Assembly (NCBI RefSeq): GCF_000003815.2
Contig: NC_049995.1
Coordinates: 11,471,248 to 11,535,247, forward strand
Direction of reading: 5' to 3'
DNA: 64,000 nt
Origin: Branchiostoma floridae
Lineage: Eukaryota; Chordata; Leptocardii; Amphioxiformes; Branchiostomatidae
Positions 11,660 through 22,599 of the stretch are shown one piece after another; the first letter of the stretch is position 1; each line of letters starts with the position of its first letter. The position numbers and the translations under genes were made by a program. The notes under the pieces were generated by a model that did not search any database, was not told the DNA's origin, and saw only the letters and a program-made list of their open reading frames with translations.

Positions 11660-11789
11660 ATATCATGTACTTGCTTGGTATGTCTGCGAAATATTGACGG
11701 CAGCCATTCACTTGTCTTTAACCCATTTCTCTTCAAACTTTCTGAGAAATCGGATTATGTTGACTTAAAGATAAAATAGACAAAACGTA
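11660..11789 (+). repeat. R1 interspersed repeat, 5' piece, split by the Penelope insertion
   Basis: AACCCATTTCTCTTCAAACTTTCTGAGAAAT..ATAAAATAGACAAAACGTA matches the R1 copies at 13.9-14.06 and 15.17-15.27 kb. The continuation of this copy resumes at 13427. Confidence 0.8.
11775..11789 (+). other. Target-site duplication of the Penelope-like element, left copy
   Basis: AATAGACAAAACGTA here is repeated at 13427-13441. Its first four bases overlap the right inverted repeat, so the true duplication is 11-15 bp. Confidence 0.7.
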
Positions 11790-11824
11790 TTAGCATGAAA
11801 GCTCATCTGTGTTGATAGAATACA

Positions 11825-11991
11825 TATTGAAGTTTTTCAACTGTAGTACAACACAAATTATTCTCACCTCGAATTTTCAGTCGCTCTTCCGTCGACCTTC
11901 TTCAGGAGTGACGATTCAGTTACTCTGATCACGTGACTTAGAGACACGTGATTCGAGTAACGAATCATAAATGCCTGGCAGACGATATCGG
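11825..11991 (-). repeat. Left inverted terminal repeat (pLTR) of the Penelope-like element
   Basis: The reverse complement of 13262-13430, nearly identical, starting TATTGAAGTTTTTCAACTG. It includes the minus-strand copy of the hammerhead-like core at about 11864-11911. Confidence 0.9.
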
Positions 11992-13339
11992 CCAGGCATT
12001 TATGATTATAAATTCGCATCATTTTGCCGGTCTTATTAAGAATAAGAGGGTAGAGCAAGACGAAGAGCTTAGATCTTTTGATGTAACGGCTCTGTTTACT
12101 AGCGTGCCAGTTGACAAAGCGCTTGATATTATATTAGATAGACTACAGAACGACAGCACACTTTCACAACGGTCTACTTTGTCTCCAGTTCATGTCAGGG
12201 ATCTTTTGAAGGTTTGCCTAGACTGTACTTACTTTCTATACAATGGTGAATTTTTCAAACAAATCCATGGTGCGGCCATGGGCTCCCCTGTTTTCCCAAT
12301 AGTCTGTAACATTTATATGGAACATTTTGAACAGGTGGCTATCAACACCGCACTTCACCCGCCCTTGTGGTGGTATAGGTACGTAGATGATACTCACACA
12401 AAGCTGAAAAAGGTTCACGCACAAGAATTTACTGACCATATCAATAGTATTGACCCCGACATAAAGTTTACTTTTGAGGAACAAAAAGATAACACCCTAC
12501 CTTTTCTAGACACTGTGACAGTGGTTAAAGAGGACGGTTCTCTGGGCATTGACATTTATCGCAAACCAACCCACACAGACCAGTATTTGAACTTTGAGTC
12601 TAACCACCCCTTAGAGCACAAACTTAGCGTAGTCAGAACACTTTTACACCGTAGCAATACTATCATCAATGACCCGCTCAACAGACAAAAAGAAACATTA
12701 CACATAACACAATCACTTAAGCAGTGTGGATACCCGTCTTGGGCTATAAACAAAGCCACGGCACCCAGGTCCACTGTTCCCTGTGACCACAAGCCGAACA
12801 CTGCCACGCGCCAGAACAACAGAGGGTTTGTCGTCCTGCCCTATATGAAGGGCGTCTCGGAAGACCTCCGTAGGATTTTCGCGAGCCACAACGTACAAAC
12901 CTGTTTTAGACCTACGCGAACCCTACGACAGTCACTGGTGGCACCAAAAGACAAAACAAAGAAGGAGGATAAGTGTGGCGTGATATACCACATCCCGTGC
13001 CAGGGAAGAAATACCCGTGGTCCCTGCCAAGAATCATACATTGGGGAAACTGAGCGCTCGCTCAAGACTAGGTTCTTGGAGCACAGGAGAAAGAGTTCGG
13101 CCTCGTCGGAGGTATCACAACACATTCATATTGAGTCACCGGGACATTTCATCAGCTTGGACAAAGTACAAATATTGGACACCGAATCGGATTACTTTGC
13201 GAGGGGGGTAAAGGAGGCCATCTACATAAGAGCACATCAGCCGACACTCAACAGAGACGGGGGCCGATATCGTCTGCCAGGCATTTATGATTCGTTACTC
13301 GAATCACGTGTCTCTAAGTCACGTGATCAGAGTAACTGA
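11948..13339 (+). CDS. Penelope-like reverse transcriptase with GIY-YIG endonuclease (N-terminally truncated)
   Basis: The frame encodes 463 residues; the first roughly 18 come from the inverted repeat and hairpin and are probably not native. The genuine sequence starts near INSHHFAGLIKNKRVEQDEE. Reverse-transcriptase blocks follow in order: SFDVTALFTSVPV (about residues 43-55), GAAMGSPVFPIVCNIYMEHF (about 108-127), the catalytic RYVDDT (about 143-148), and LPFLDTVTV with the downstream DIYRKPTHTD block. A spacer leads to the C-terminal GIY-YIG-type endonuclease with GVIYHIPCQ (about 342) and SYIGETERSLKTRFLEHR (about 363). Intact elements of this family are considerably longer, so the N-terminal region before the finger/palm boundary is missing. 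YVDD and the endonuclease motifs are intact, yet autonomous mobility is unlikely because of the truncation. Confidence 0.93.
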   Translation: MIRVTNHKCLADDIGQAFMIINSHHFAGLIKNKRVEQDEELRSFDVTALFTSVPVDKALDIILDRLQNDSTLSQRSTLSPVHVRDLLKVCLDCTYFLYNGEFFKQIHGAAMGSPVFPIVCNIYMEHFEQVAINTALHPPLWWYRYVDDTHTKLKKVHAQEFTDHINSIDPDIKFTFEEQKDNTLPFLDTVTVVKEDGSLGIDIYRKPTHTDQYLNFESNHPLEHKLSVVRTLLHRSNTIINDPLNRQKETLHITQSLKQCGYPSWAINKATAPRSTVPCDHKPNTATRQNNRGFVVLPYMKGVSEDLRRIFASHNVQTCFRPTRTLRQSLVAPKDKTKKEDKCGVIYHIPCQGRNTRGPCQESYIGETERSLKTRFLEHRRKSSASSEVSQHIHIESPGHFISLDKVQILDTESDYFARGVKEAIYIRAHQPTLNRDGGRYRLPGIYDSLLESRVSKSRDQSN

Positions 13340-13430
13340 ATCGTCACTCCTGAAGAAGGTCGACGGAAGAGCGACTGAAAATTCGAGGTGAGAATAATTT
13401 GTGTTGTACTACAGTTGAAAAACTTCAATA
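13262..13430 (+). repeat. Right inverted terminal repeat (pLTR) of the Penelope-like element
   Basis: It begins GCCGATATCGTCTGCCAGGC inside the ORF 3' end and runs to CTTCAATA. It is the partner of 11825-11991. Confidence 0.9.
13344..13391 (+). ncRNA. Candidate hammerhead ribozyme (type I, minimal stem III)
   Basis: Core pieces are in the right order: stem I strand TCACTC (13344-13349), CTGAAGA (13350-13356, fits CUGANGA), a hairpin GGTCG..CGACT (13358-13362 with 13372-13376), GAAAATTC (13377-13384), then GAGGTGA (13385-13391). The last segment pairs with the first strand through one bulged G. GAA plus AATTC gives a two-base-pair stem III with no loop and a UC cleavage dinucleotide, as reported for Penelope-element hammerheads thought to work as dimers. 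One extra A sits between CTGAAGA and stem II. The minus-strand copy in the left arm is the same. Activity is untested. Confidence 0.6.
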
Positions 13431-14060
13431 GACAAAACGTAGGTAATACGCACTCTGGTGAACCCACGCAGTTCGTTCTTGTCCTTTCGCAGTTATTACC
13501 AAGAGGGTAATTTTTTTGTAGCGTTTGTATGTATGTTTATGTGTATGTTTCTGGCCAGGTGGTCGTCTTGAAAAGGTCACTTGATGCTTTCGTCAATGGG
13601 CAAAATTTTCGGGACCGGGAAAAACGGGTCGTAATGACCAGGTGGTCGGCTGGAAGAGTTGGTCGCATGGGCAGGTTTGGCTGTATGTTGATGAACAGTA
13701 TAACTTGAGGATGCCTGGATGGATTGTATTGATACTTCGAAATGATTAGATTTGGGGCCCCCTAGTGGATTTCTATGGTACTGCAGTGGAACTTCTGGTT
13801 TTGATTTCCCCTATTCTGGACAAACTATGGTCATGATTTTGGTCGGTAGAGAGGTATTGTGGTCGGGAAGAATTGACAAAGTTTGGGTCCTCTAGTTCAT
13901 TGAGGATACCATGTGCTTGCATGGTATATGTGATTCATTTGATTTTAACCCATTTCTCTTGAAACTTTCTGAGAAATCAAATTATGTTGACTTTAAGATA
14001 AAATAGACAAAACATAGGCAATCTGAATTATCATGAACCCACGCAGTTCGTTCATGCAGT
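13427..14060 (+). repeat. R1 interspersed repeats
   Basis: 13427-13480 continues the copy interrupted by the Penelope element. A second, longer copy spans about 13683-14060 (GATGCCTGGATGGATTGTATTGATACTT ... GGGGCCCCCTAGTGGATTTCT ... AACCCATTTCTCTTGAAAC). No coding potential was recognised. Shorter relatives lie near 19.3, 22.0, 39.8, 48.2 and 51.9 kb. Confidence 0.75.
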
Positions 14061-14143
14061 AATTCAAGGATGCATGGTTGTATTGTATTGATACTTTGTA
14101 TGTGGGTAGATCTTCATAAGACCCGTTTTTAATTGGGGTATAA

Positions 14144-14166
14144 CAAAAAAAAAAAAAAAAAAAAAA
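14144..14166 (+). repeat. Poly(A) tract
   Basis: About 22 A residues in a row following TATAAC. No LINE body was recognised directly upstream. Confidence 0.9.
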
Positions 14167-14869
14167 CTAGACAAGAGGGACAAGACGTTTTTTTCACTGT
14201 TTTCATTTATTCATTTCAAAGAACATACAAGAGAAGAAGGAAAGAAAAAGGGACGTGTCAAGCTACCCACGACAGGTTACTTGTCCGCCGAGCTCCCACC
14301 AACTCACACCTGCAAGATCTCGACCGAGAAGAGTCCAAATTAACTCATTTACGGCTCAAAATGACAGCAACGGTTTCCCGAGATTTCTGTTTTTGGGATT
14401 TTAAGAAAATGCCTTCGATTTTGAATTATTGGTAATTAAGTGCGAAAAATACAATCTTTTTTGCATGTTTCGACTGTAACTTTGCGTGAAATCCAAAAAT
14501 TAAAAAATCCTTAAAACAAAAAAGTTTTATTTGCCTCATAAATGACGAAAGATATGAAAATCGAGAACTTTCGATGACACATGCGGCCCATCTTATCAAG
14601 AGTTTGCTCAAGTTAAAGGCCTTCTTGAAAACAGAAAATGATCGTCTTTTTGAGCAACATCGAAACAAAACAGCTATTTGATTTCAAACGACAAGATCCA
14701 AAGTATGTAAAATCACTAATTAAATCTTATTTTGAAAACATTTTCCTTGTCAAAACATTTTGTTCATTTTCAAATATTTTACGGGTAGCCAAAAGTAGGC
14801 CTCCAGTAAACCGATATTTTGTCGAACGCGCATAGCAACGGGAAAGAATACCCTAGCAACCGACCGCCG

Positions 14870-15275
14870 TTATGTATGAGGATGAACAGCATAACTCAAG
14901 GATGCCAGGATGTATTGCATTGATTCTTTGTATGTGGGCAGGTCTTGATAAGAACTCAAAATGCTTAGATTTTTGGCCCCCTAGTGGATTTCTCTGGTAT
15001 TACAGCGGAACTTCTGGTTTTGATTTCCCGTATTCTGGACAAGCTATGCTCACGCTTTTGGTCGGTAGTTAGGTCTTGTGGTCGGGAACAAGTGACATAA
15101 GTTGGGGTCCTCCAGTTTAATGATGATACCATATACTCGCCTGGTATGTCCGCTAAATATTGTCTGGCGTTAACCCATTTCTCTTGAAGCTTTCTGAGAA
15201 ATTGGATTATTTTGACTTTAAGATAAAATAGACAAAACGTAGGCGATGCGCACTCTGATGAACCCACGCAAGTCT
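14870..15275 (+). repeat. R1 interspersed repeat, third copy
   Basis: It aligns through its length with 13683-14060: GGATGCCAGGATGTATTGCATTGATTC, GGCCCCCTAGTGGATTTCT, ACTTCTGGTTTTGATTTCCC and the AACCCATTTCTCTTGAAGC end. Confidence 0.8.
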
Positions 15276-15404
15276 TTCATGTCCTCTTGTACTAAGCTCC
15301 GTATGATGAGTACTTAGTAATGCGTGTATTCAGTGGGTGTATGAACCACCTTTAGTAAGACACCAGGTCTGTACTGTACAGTACAAGCTACATATCCAGG
15401 CAGA

Positions 15405-15670
15405 TTTAACTGATCCACTCACACAGGGAAGGACCCTGACTCTTTTCGATAAGCGTGGTGGGTTCTTTTCGGTGTTCGAGATGTAATGTTCTATCCGAGG
15501 GACAACCGTAGCCGAAACTTGGTACTCACTGTTACGTCAGTGAAGTGAGGAAATCTGTGTTAAGTACCTCTCCAAATGGCACTAAATCGCAACATGTCTG
15601 GGGAATCGAACACAGGACCTCTGGGCTCAGGAAGATAAAAACCCTGTCGCTACACTATGCGACTCTGTTC
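15405..15670 (-). mobile_element. tRNA-derived SINE, diverged
   Basis: It carries the family's GATCCACTCACACAGGGAAGGACC end, the TATCCGAGGGACAACCGTAGCCG block, and on the minus strand a decayed tRNA-like head near 15640-15670. Confidence 0.65.
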
Positions 15671-15689
15671 TGTTATACCTTCGAGACTG

Positions 15690-16060
15690 GTTTGATAGTT
15701 ACATTTGTTCATGGATACTCACATGGGAACGCTCCAATGTGTTTCTTCATTCAAGAAGAAATTGCAAAATACAGCACGTAGTAGTGTAGACACATGTACA
15801 GAGAGATAGACAGACAAAGGTTTTCACGATATAACCGTTTAACCAAGGTATATTTAACAGTAATAATGACTTAACAGTAGCGTGTTGGTTACTATTACAG
15901 GTAATGTAAAGTTGGCAAGATAAATGACAAATATCACAAAATATATCTGTGAATAGTGACTATTCTTTTATTATTGATGAATTTTTGACCAAAATATGCC
16001 TGGAAACTAAGCTCAACAACTGGATTAGCAGTCATCACTGGAGCTTTCCTCCTATCGCAT
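15690..16060. other. Non-coding, nothing recognised
   Basis: AT-rich stretch between the SINE and the CRE/CCAAT cluster, without recognisable exons. Confidence 0.4.
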
Positions 16061-16109
16061 CAATGCACCGTCCCCGACTCCTCTTCCCAGCGTAATGGTG
16101 CGGAGGAGG

Positions 16110-16275
16110 GGTGCCCCAACAGCCAATCGGTGCGCAGGTGGATATGACGTCACGAGAGGCCCCCTGAGGCCGCTTCTGGCGCGTTGATTGGTGGAGACCG
16201 CGCTGACGTCATGACCTATGTCCCCAGGGACGGGTTCCGGCAGGTGGTTCGCACAGAAAAGGGTGACGTCATGCC
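16110..16275. promoter_or_regulatory. CRE/CCAAT cluster, candidate promoter
   Basis: Three perfect palindromic TGACGTCA sites lie at 16145-16152, 16204-16211 and 16264-16271, spaced 59 and 60 bp. They are interleaved with CCAAT at 16123-16127 and its complement ATTGG at 16187-16191. The block is CpG-rich within AT-rich DNA. Such clusters are typical of CREB/ATF and NF-Y controlled promoters. No exon was recognised on either side, so the target gene is unknown; it could be an enhancer, an unrecognised first exon, or a degenerate repeat. Confidence 0.45.
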
Positions 16276-16736
16276 AAAAAGAAGGGTGGAAGGCCTCATC
16301 TTGAGGCTCGGAAGGGGCTAGTTAGGTTTAGGTAGTCAAAAGTGCAAAATATAAATGCCGATGACTTAAAAGAGTACTAGTCGGATATCTTTGACATTGA
16401 ATTCAAAATGACGTCGATACTTCTCGATTTTCAAAAATCATTTCAAATGCATGGTCGCAATTGGAAACATTGCCTTTTATTAAATTGCCTATTCCACGTC
16501 TTCATACTTTTACGTGTGAACAAATGGGATAATGAGCTTTCATATACATGTTGATGATATTACGAAGATATCTATGGTAGAAAAATAGTGTTGACTCGAA
16601 TGAGCTAGAATTTAGATGCTTGGAAGTGGGTATCCTCGTAACTGAAAACCCCCTACTCCAGCCTCCAACTTCCGTGAATGAACAAATTATGTATTACTAC
16701 AGAGCTAGCGGGCGTGTCGTCATAGGGAGACACAGC

Positions 16737-16960
16737 GTTCCATTCATGGTATCACATCTACCGTCCATCTGTTGTTGTCTGACATCCACCCCCATTCTGT
16801 CTCTGTTTCCATCCATATTTTCTGTCCACGGAAGCCATATATCCAGTATCCGTATCCATATCCAAAACAAGAGTGTTTTCAACGTAGAGAAAATTGGACG
16901 GGATACCAGGGTAGTCCATTCATGGTATCAAATCTACCGTTCATTTGTTGTTTTGTATCC
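16737..16960 (+). repeat. Diverged 2-copy duplication (about 177 bp apart)
   Basis: CCATTCATGGTATCACATCTACCG (near 16740) recurs as CCATTCATGGTATCAAATCTACCG (near 16917), followed in both by an ATTTGTTGTT-like continuation. The open frame of 129 codons over it has no recognisable family. Confidence 0.6.
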
Positions 16961-17274
16961 ATCCCTAATCTCGTCCTATTCTCGTCCCTTTTCATTCTCT
17001 ACACGATAGTATTTAGTCCAGAAGGAAATCCTCATAAGAGGCCCAGAAAGTGAGAAACGTAGCTCACATTGTACTTTATTATAGAACGATATCTTGGTGT
17101 CCCTATATGTAGGTCATTATTATTAGGTATGCAGTTCTATGGTCCAGGTGGAACATCATGGTTCTGAGGCTCTTTATGCAAATGTATGCAAATTAGGCAA
17201 ATATGCCTCCAATTGAAAATCAAACAGCATACGTATCCTGTACCCTTAGCCCTATCATGAAACTAGTATGTTGG

Positions 17275-17460
17275 GTTCTTCAACGTGCTCGAGTTGTGGC
17301 TCTCCTCAAACACGGGATCTCCATTTAATGTCTAGGTACTCATTTTCACATTTCCACTCATTTCCCGAGGACACAATATTGGGGCATATCAAGGGACAAG
17401 AACCCAGGACTTCTGGGCTTTGAGTCAAACACCCTGCCCTTACGCTCTGTGACGCCGTCC
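17275..17460 (-). mobile_element. Diverged tRNA-derived SINE
   Basis: It shares GTTGGGTTCTTCAACGTGC, the ACGGGATCTCCATTTAATG block and a degenerate tRNA-like head on the minus strand at about 17400-17460. Confidence 0.55.
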
Positions 17461-18249
17461 TCAAATCAAGGCATCATTTCAAGTGGTATTTTTTCCAGCG
17501 TAACATCTTATCCATTCACATACGCGGTAACCTTGTTTCGCACAGCGGATGTGCCTCTAGCTCTGTAACAGACAACGCTGCATGTTTGTTTTATTTCGCT
17601 TATCAAATATTACCACATAATCATGAGAGATTTCTTGTCTCGGGTCAAAAATACTTCTCTCTTATTGAAGCTATTCACTGCTTGCCTCTGGCTCATAAAA
17701 GGGTATTTATAGAAATATCCACGCCGGTAGTGTCCTAGATTTCTGTACTGATGCGTATAAAAAGAAGCATGTCTATAGGAGTACTTTCTTTCTGTGCAAA
17801 AATATGTCGCTTTGTGTCGGCACATAACGATAGCAGAAGAATACAATAGTTCAGATGGTCTTTTGTCCAGTTTATCCCTGTATTTTGTAAATACGTCATA
17901 GATATAAGGTGAAGAAATGACGTCTAGGATTTTCGACATTGTTGGTTTAGTTATTATAACAAAGGATGTTGTTATTACGTCAAAAGCTTTTATCCGAATG
18001 GAATTTAAATGCGATGTTGTGTAGAGAGGAACTATCAGCGTCAAATACTGGCGTCTGGTTGTTGTTTGATAACGTAACAGGATGTTATCTTACGAATTAA
18101 AGAAATTAGATGAATCATCTTCTTCTATGTCGTCATCTTTCTTGGAACTGTCGTTGAGTGTAAGTAATTATCACCAAGTATGGTACGGGCAGCCTTACGT
18201 AACGTTATAGCATCTATTTTCAAAATCATGTCAGAAAGCTTTGGCCTTA

Positions 18250-18600
18250 ACAAGTAAATGTTATGGATGACATCCTTTACAGACGCCAAATTTAATGCGA
18301 GAGGGCGAAAAAAACAGATATGTTAAAAAAACAAGATGACAAAATTTTCAAAATAGACACCAAAAACGTTGTGGCAAAACATCGTATCACTATTAGCCAT
18401 CAAATCTTTTATTCCTGTATTAAAGAAGTGCACAAAGTGGCACTTGTGTGGTAGACTAGCATCACTTAATATTAAGTTTTTAACTACACAAGGCTACCAC
18501 ACAGGTGTCACGTCTACAAATACTGAACTAGTTTCACTTCTACAACAGTCATGGCTAACTCACTAGTGTCACTTCTACAAGTACAAGCAAGACTACCACA
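18250..18600. mobile_element. M5-family fragment
   Basis: AAGTAAATGTTATGGATGACATCC matches the end of the 3970-4312 element. The internal CACTAGTGTCACTTCTACAAGTAC is shared with the 43.9-44.15 kb copy. Confidence 0.45.
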
Positions 18601-18617
18601 TGGCATACATGTATTGT

Positions 18618-18828
18618 AAATGTATTTCAGTTTGCGGGGATTTAATTCCGCGTTAGCGGGAAAAAGAACTTTTCGCGGTGGTTTTAAGTTCGCGGTAGCA
18701 CCATAAACTAGCTGTAGTCTCTTACTGCCATGGAAAAATGTTCGCGGTGGTTTCAAGTTCGCGGTGAAGCGGCCACCGCGAAAACCGCGAACATTAAACC
18801 ACGCGAAAGTTTCTGTATTTACTAGTAC
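18618..18828. mobile_element. M1 GCGG-foldback MITE
   Basis: Alternating TTCGCGGT/ACCGCGAA words plus AAAGTTTCTGTATTTACTAGTA at the right end. A fairly complete copy. Confidence 0.8.
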
Positions 18829-19309
18829 ATGTATCCCCCATTTTGGTACTCCTAAGAGACTTATGTCACCCACAAAAATTCAGATGCTGTGGCCAAAATT
18901 GCACTGTACTTCATCAAAGTAAAAGTAAAGTAATGAAATAAATGGTAATGTCTAATCAACTATAAGGTACTAGGTTTACTATTGTGGGCAATGTGGGGTT
19001 TGACTACTTCATGAAGGCAGTGTTTAATTATGAACTGTACTGTGTGCAAATAACGAGTCAAGTCAAGTTAAGTTTGGTGATTTTGGTAGAAACGTATTCT
19101 TTTGAAGATATGCGAAACGCAATGCGGTTGAAAAAGTAGAATTTTCAACCTCCGTGGTTAAAGCTCGGTGAAATTGTGGCAGCTGTGTGAAAGAATCTAT
19201 TTTTCGGTCTCACAGAGTACACTGTCTGATAAAATGTTTTTCAACCACCTCAATGAAAGATGTAGAATATATCTTACTTATTCTGAGGCAGCGTAAGTGT
19301 GTTTGTTTG

Positions 19310-19690
19310 TGTAACTTTGTGTCAGCAAGGTAACTCAAGAACGGCTGAATGGGTTTTGTTATAGTAGCGGTGTTGGTAGGTTGTTACAAAAACTGGAAAT
19401 GATTAACGTTACATTTGGGGCCCAGCGGCTTTCATAGGTACTGCAATGGAACTTGTTCTTGTGTTCGGAGAGAGGTAATATAAGTTTGGGCTCTCTAGGT
19501 ACTAGAGAACTACAAAGAATGCACGGAGTTAGATTTGCAAAACTTATGTGTGATAGGTCGTTCAGTACGTTATAGCCAACTGTCACATAAGTTGGTATCA
19601 TACCGAAGAGCAGAGGTTGTTCAATATCGAATGGATAATTTGGAACAATTCGTTTAAATTCTAAAACTCCTTTGAAGGCCATATCTGTGT
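19310..19690 (+). repeat. R1-related repeat, diverged
   Basis: It has AACTCAAGAACGGCTGAATGGG, TTTGGGGCCCAGCGGCTTTC and TACTGCAATGGAACTTGTTC, in the same order as in R1 copies. Confidence 0.5.
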
Positions 19691-19732
19691 TCTCAAAATT
19701 GAATGACGTAGAAGTTTATCAGTAGTTTGTTC

Positions 19733-20179
19733 GAACGTATGTACGGACGTAAGGTTCATTGTTTTGAAAACACGTCAGGTGTAGGTTCATATACTATCAG
19801 CAGACGCGTGGCACCCCTGAACTGTCACTCAAAACCCTACCCTCGTCATGGACTATTTACAAGTGTATCCGTATGACGTAGCCGGTATTGCACCTTATGG
19901 CGTAACACAAAGCAGTGTACATTGCTTAGGAACAGTACTAGAGTACGCAAGGAAATGGTTGATTTGATCCCAAATGTTCTTTGGAAATGTGGTAAGTTCT
20001 TTAACTCTTATCTTATCTAACTTTTTGAACATATGCAAATCAGGGCTGTATGCAAATCGTCGATGACGGAGGCAGCGTTTTGATTGACAGATTGTGGGTG
20101 CCACGCGTCTGCTGATCGTATATGAACTTGCACTTGACGTGTTTTGAAAACAATGAATCTTACGTCCGTCCATACGTTC
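19733..20179. mobile_element. Foldback MITE with about 80-bp inverted arms
   Basis: The left arm from GAACGTATGTACGGACGTAAG to AGCAGACGCGTGGCACCC is mirrored by 20088-20179 with few mismatches. The centre of about 280 bp has no coding capacity. Confidence 0.85.
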
Positions 20180-20519
20180 ACGTGGGGAGGGAGGCGTGTG
20201 CCTGACGTCACTGAAACTGTTATCCGGATGTTGGCATTCTTGCCTCTTTTGTTACACGGTCAAATTGAGAATAAACGTGTAATCCCGCGTACGAAGAAGC
20301 TATTAGGTCTTTAACCTCAGGAGTTATACTTTGGATACTGAATTCAGCCTAGAGTTGTAACTTATACGTCCTGCACAAGCGTAAAAGAAGCTAACAGTAA
20401 CACACAGAAGAGTAGAAATTAAAAGTTGTGCTTGGCTGAAAATGCGTACTCTCTCTCTCTCTAGCAGAGAGGGTCATACACACAAAAATCAGAAAGGCCG
20501 ACAAAACGCCTAAAAAGAC

Positions 20520-20679
20520 TAATCTCCAATCAAATATTGCGGTGCCATAAGATAATATCATTAAAGCTTGGGGACGAGTTTAGCCGGTGGCGAATGAAAC
20601 TCTTATGCCGGCTAACTCCTTCCCAAGCTTATGATATATTGTACTATCTTATGCCATCGCAAGATCTGCTTGGAGATTA
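20520..20679. mobile_element. M2 MITE (TAATCTCCAAGCAGATC ends)
   Basis: TAATCTCCAATCAAATATTGCGG at left and GCAAGATCTGCTTGGAGATTA at right. Both sides carry CATAAGATA internally. Same family as 43012-43184. Confidence 0.75.
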
Positions 20680-21964
20680 GAAACAAAGGCACCAAAAATT
20701 AGCTGCAGTCTAATTTCTGCTTGGAGAGTACTAGTAGAGAACACTTGCGTTAGCGAAGCGCATTTTACTATAGAGAAGCAGAGTCCTCCCCAGAGGATGG
20801 AATAACGGAGGCTCTCCACTATATTCCTAGTCCAGCCCCACTATACTACTTTTGAAATTTAGTGTGTTTCTTCCCTACTTTCTTGGTTAGTTTTGCTAAA
20901 ATTAATGAAAATTCACAGATTTTGTGCCAAGTGGCATCACTTTTCCAGTGGGCATTGTGTGAAAAAACTTGTGAATGGGTGATGATCAAAACAATAGTCG
21001 TTTTGCCAATCACAAAGGAATCACTATAAATATAATATATTGTACTTGTAGTATTTGACACCCTCTGTCATTGCAAAATGAACCCATTTCTATGAAAGCG
21101 CAGCGCGTTCGTTCTGTTTTTTTGCCAGCCCCTCCACTATACTAGTACTAAAAAATTGTGGGGAGAACCCTGACAAGCTAGACATCATGCTTCATGTTAG
21201 ATGAGGAAGGGTGCATTGCCTTTTATACCTAAATCCTATATTTTCTGATCCTTCTCAACATTGTATCTACATGTAGGCCTACCGATGAGATTGCATTATT
21301 ACCCTTATTATCAACATTATGTATCTGTTATACACACCAGACCTAGCTATGAGAACTGTTTAAAGCTATCTGACGTTAGTAATCGTGACTCTACTGTACT
21401 TGGTGGCAACGAAATCCCCTCAAAGATATCCAAGTTATGTGACACTGGATAACTCAGAGGTAACAGGGGGATTGTCACTGATTTTGAAAGCATGGTTTAA
21501 TTTTGCAATATTTTTTTCTCAAGATTACGTTCTCAAAATACTAAATTCAGTACGTTGCGAGTTGAATTAGCTGCCGCGCCCACACATCCGACAGGAGGCG
21601 CTGCTGCATCATAGATTTCAGTCGCCATCGCCGACACTACTGCATTTATGTCTCGAGTCGACATGTGGCGCTGCTGCAACAGTTTAGATTGACATATTAG
21701 ATTTGTATATGTTTAGACATTTCTTACACAAGGCGCTTCAACGCGTAGGTAGTAACTACACTTAGTCACTTAACCCATACTATTTGGCAACTATTCAATT
21801 TCAATGGCAAAAAACGGCAGCACTGAAGATAAATGGCGACACAGAAAGAATTCAAAATTATTAGTGGGGCATCTTAAAATATGTTAATCAAATCTACATT
21901 TGTACCTTTACAAAGATGGTTATGTTTATCTCAGCATTCCTATGTGTTTCCATCTGTAAACGTA

Positions 21965-22200
21965 CCTCCAGAATGCCTGGATAGACTGTCTTGAGATTTG
22001 GTATGTGGGTTATTGAACTAATTAGATTTTGGGCCCCTGGATTTCTGTGGTATGATACATAGTTAAACATTCGATTTTGATATCTTGTGATCTGACCAAG
22101 TTCTGGTCATGATTTTTGCTTGGCAGATATAGCTCTGGTGGCCGGGAAGGTGTGACATAAATTTGAGCCCTCTGGCAACTTCTTTTGGAACTGCAAGGTG
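21965..22200 (+). repeat. R1-related repeat
   Basis: AGAATGCCTGGATAGACTGTC, TTTGGTATGTGGGTTATTG, TTTTGGGCCCCTGG and GTTCTGGTCATGATTTTTGC follow the R1 order. Confidence 0.6.
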
Positions 22201-22599
22201 CATTTCAGTTGCAGACAGAAAATACACGCAAGTCAACTATAGTGCAACCTATATAGGCTACTGAAATGAAGACTAATGCATTGGTATCATCTTGATTATG
22301 CTGATATCAGGACTATCTTTGCTTAACCAATAAGGAAAATCTATATTTCAATTGTGCTAAATGATAGTAACTTCATACTCGGTACGTAACTTGCTTTGAG
22401 AGGAACTTCAATGAATATGAATAATGCAAATCAAGTCCTTATTTATACAATTAATGAGAAAAGAGTCAAATATTTTAGATGGCATATTCATACTAGTTTT
22501 AAATGGGATAATCTTCAGCAATTTTAACTTCAAGAATTTTTTTGTATCTTGAGGTCATGGACCAAATAGTTCAAGCCTAACATGCATCAAATATAAAGC

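Larger units (their letters stand above)
11790..13430 (+). mobile_element. Penelope-like retroelement, 5'-truncated, with inverted pLTR-like ends
   Basis: Penelope-like elements encode a telomerase-related reverse transcriptase with a C-terminal GIY-YIG endonuclease. This copy has an ORF (11948-13339), inverted ends of about 165-170 bp (11825-11991 and 13262-13430) and a direct repeat AATAGACAAAACGTA on both sides. About 35 bp unique to the left end (11790-11824) precede the left inverted repeat, as in the short 'tail' described for Penelope elements. Both arms carry a hammerhead-like core. A snap-back (AATCATAAATGCCTGGC against its complement at about 11990-12007) marks the junction between the left arm and the coding part. 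The N-terminal third of the usual protein is missing. It is inserted in an R1 repeat. Confidence 0.88.
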
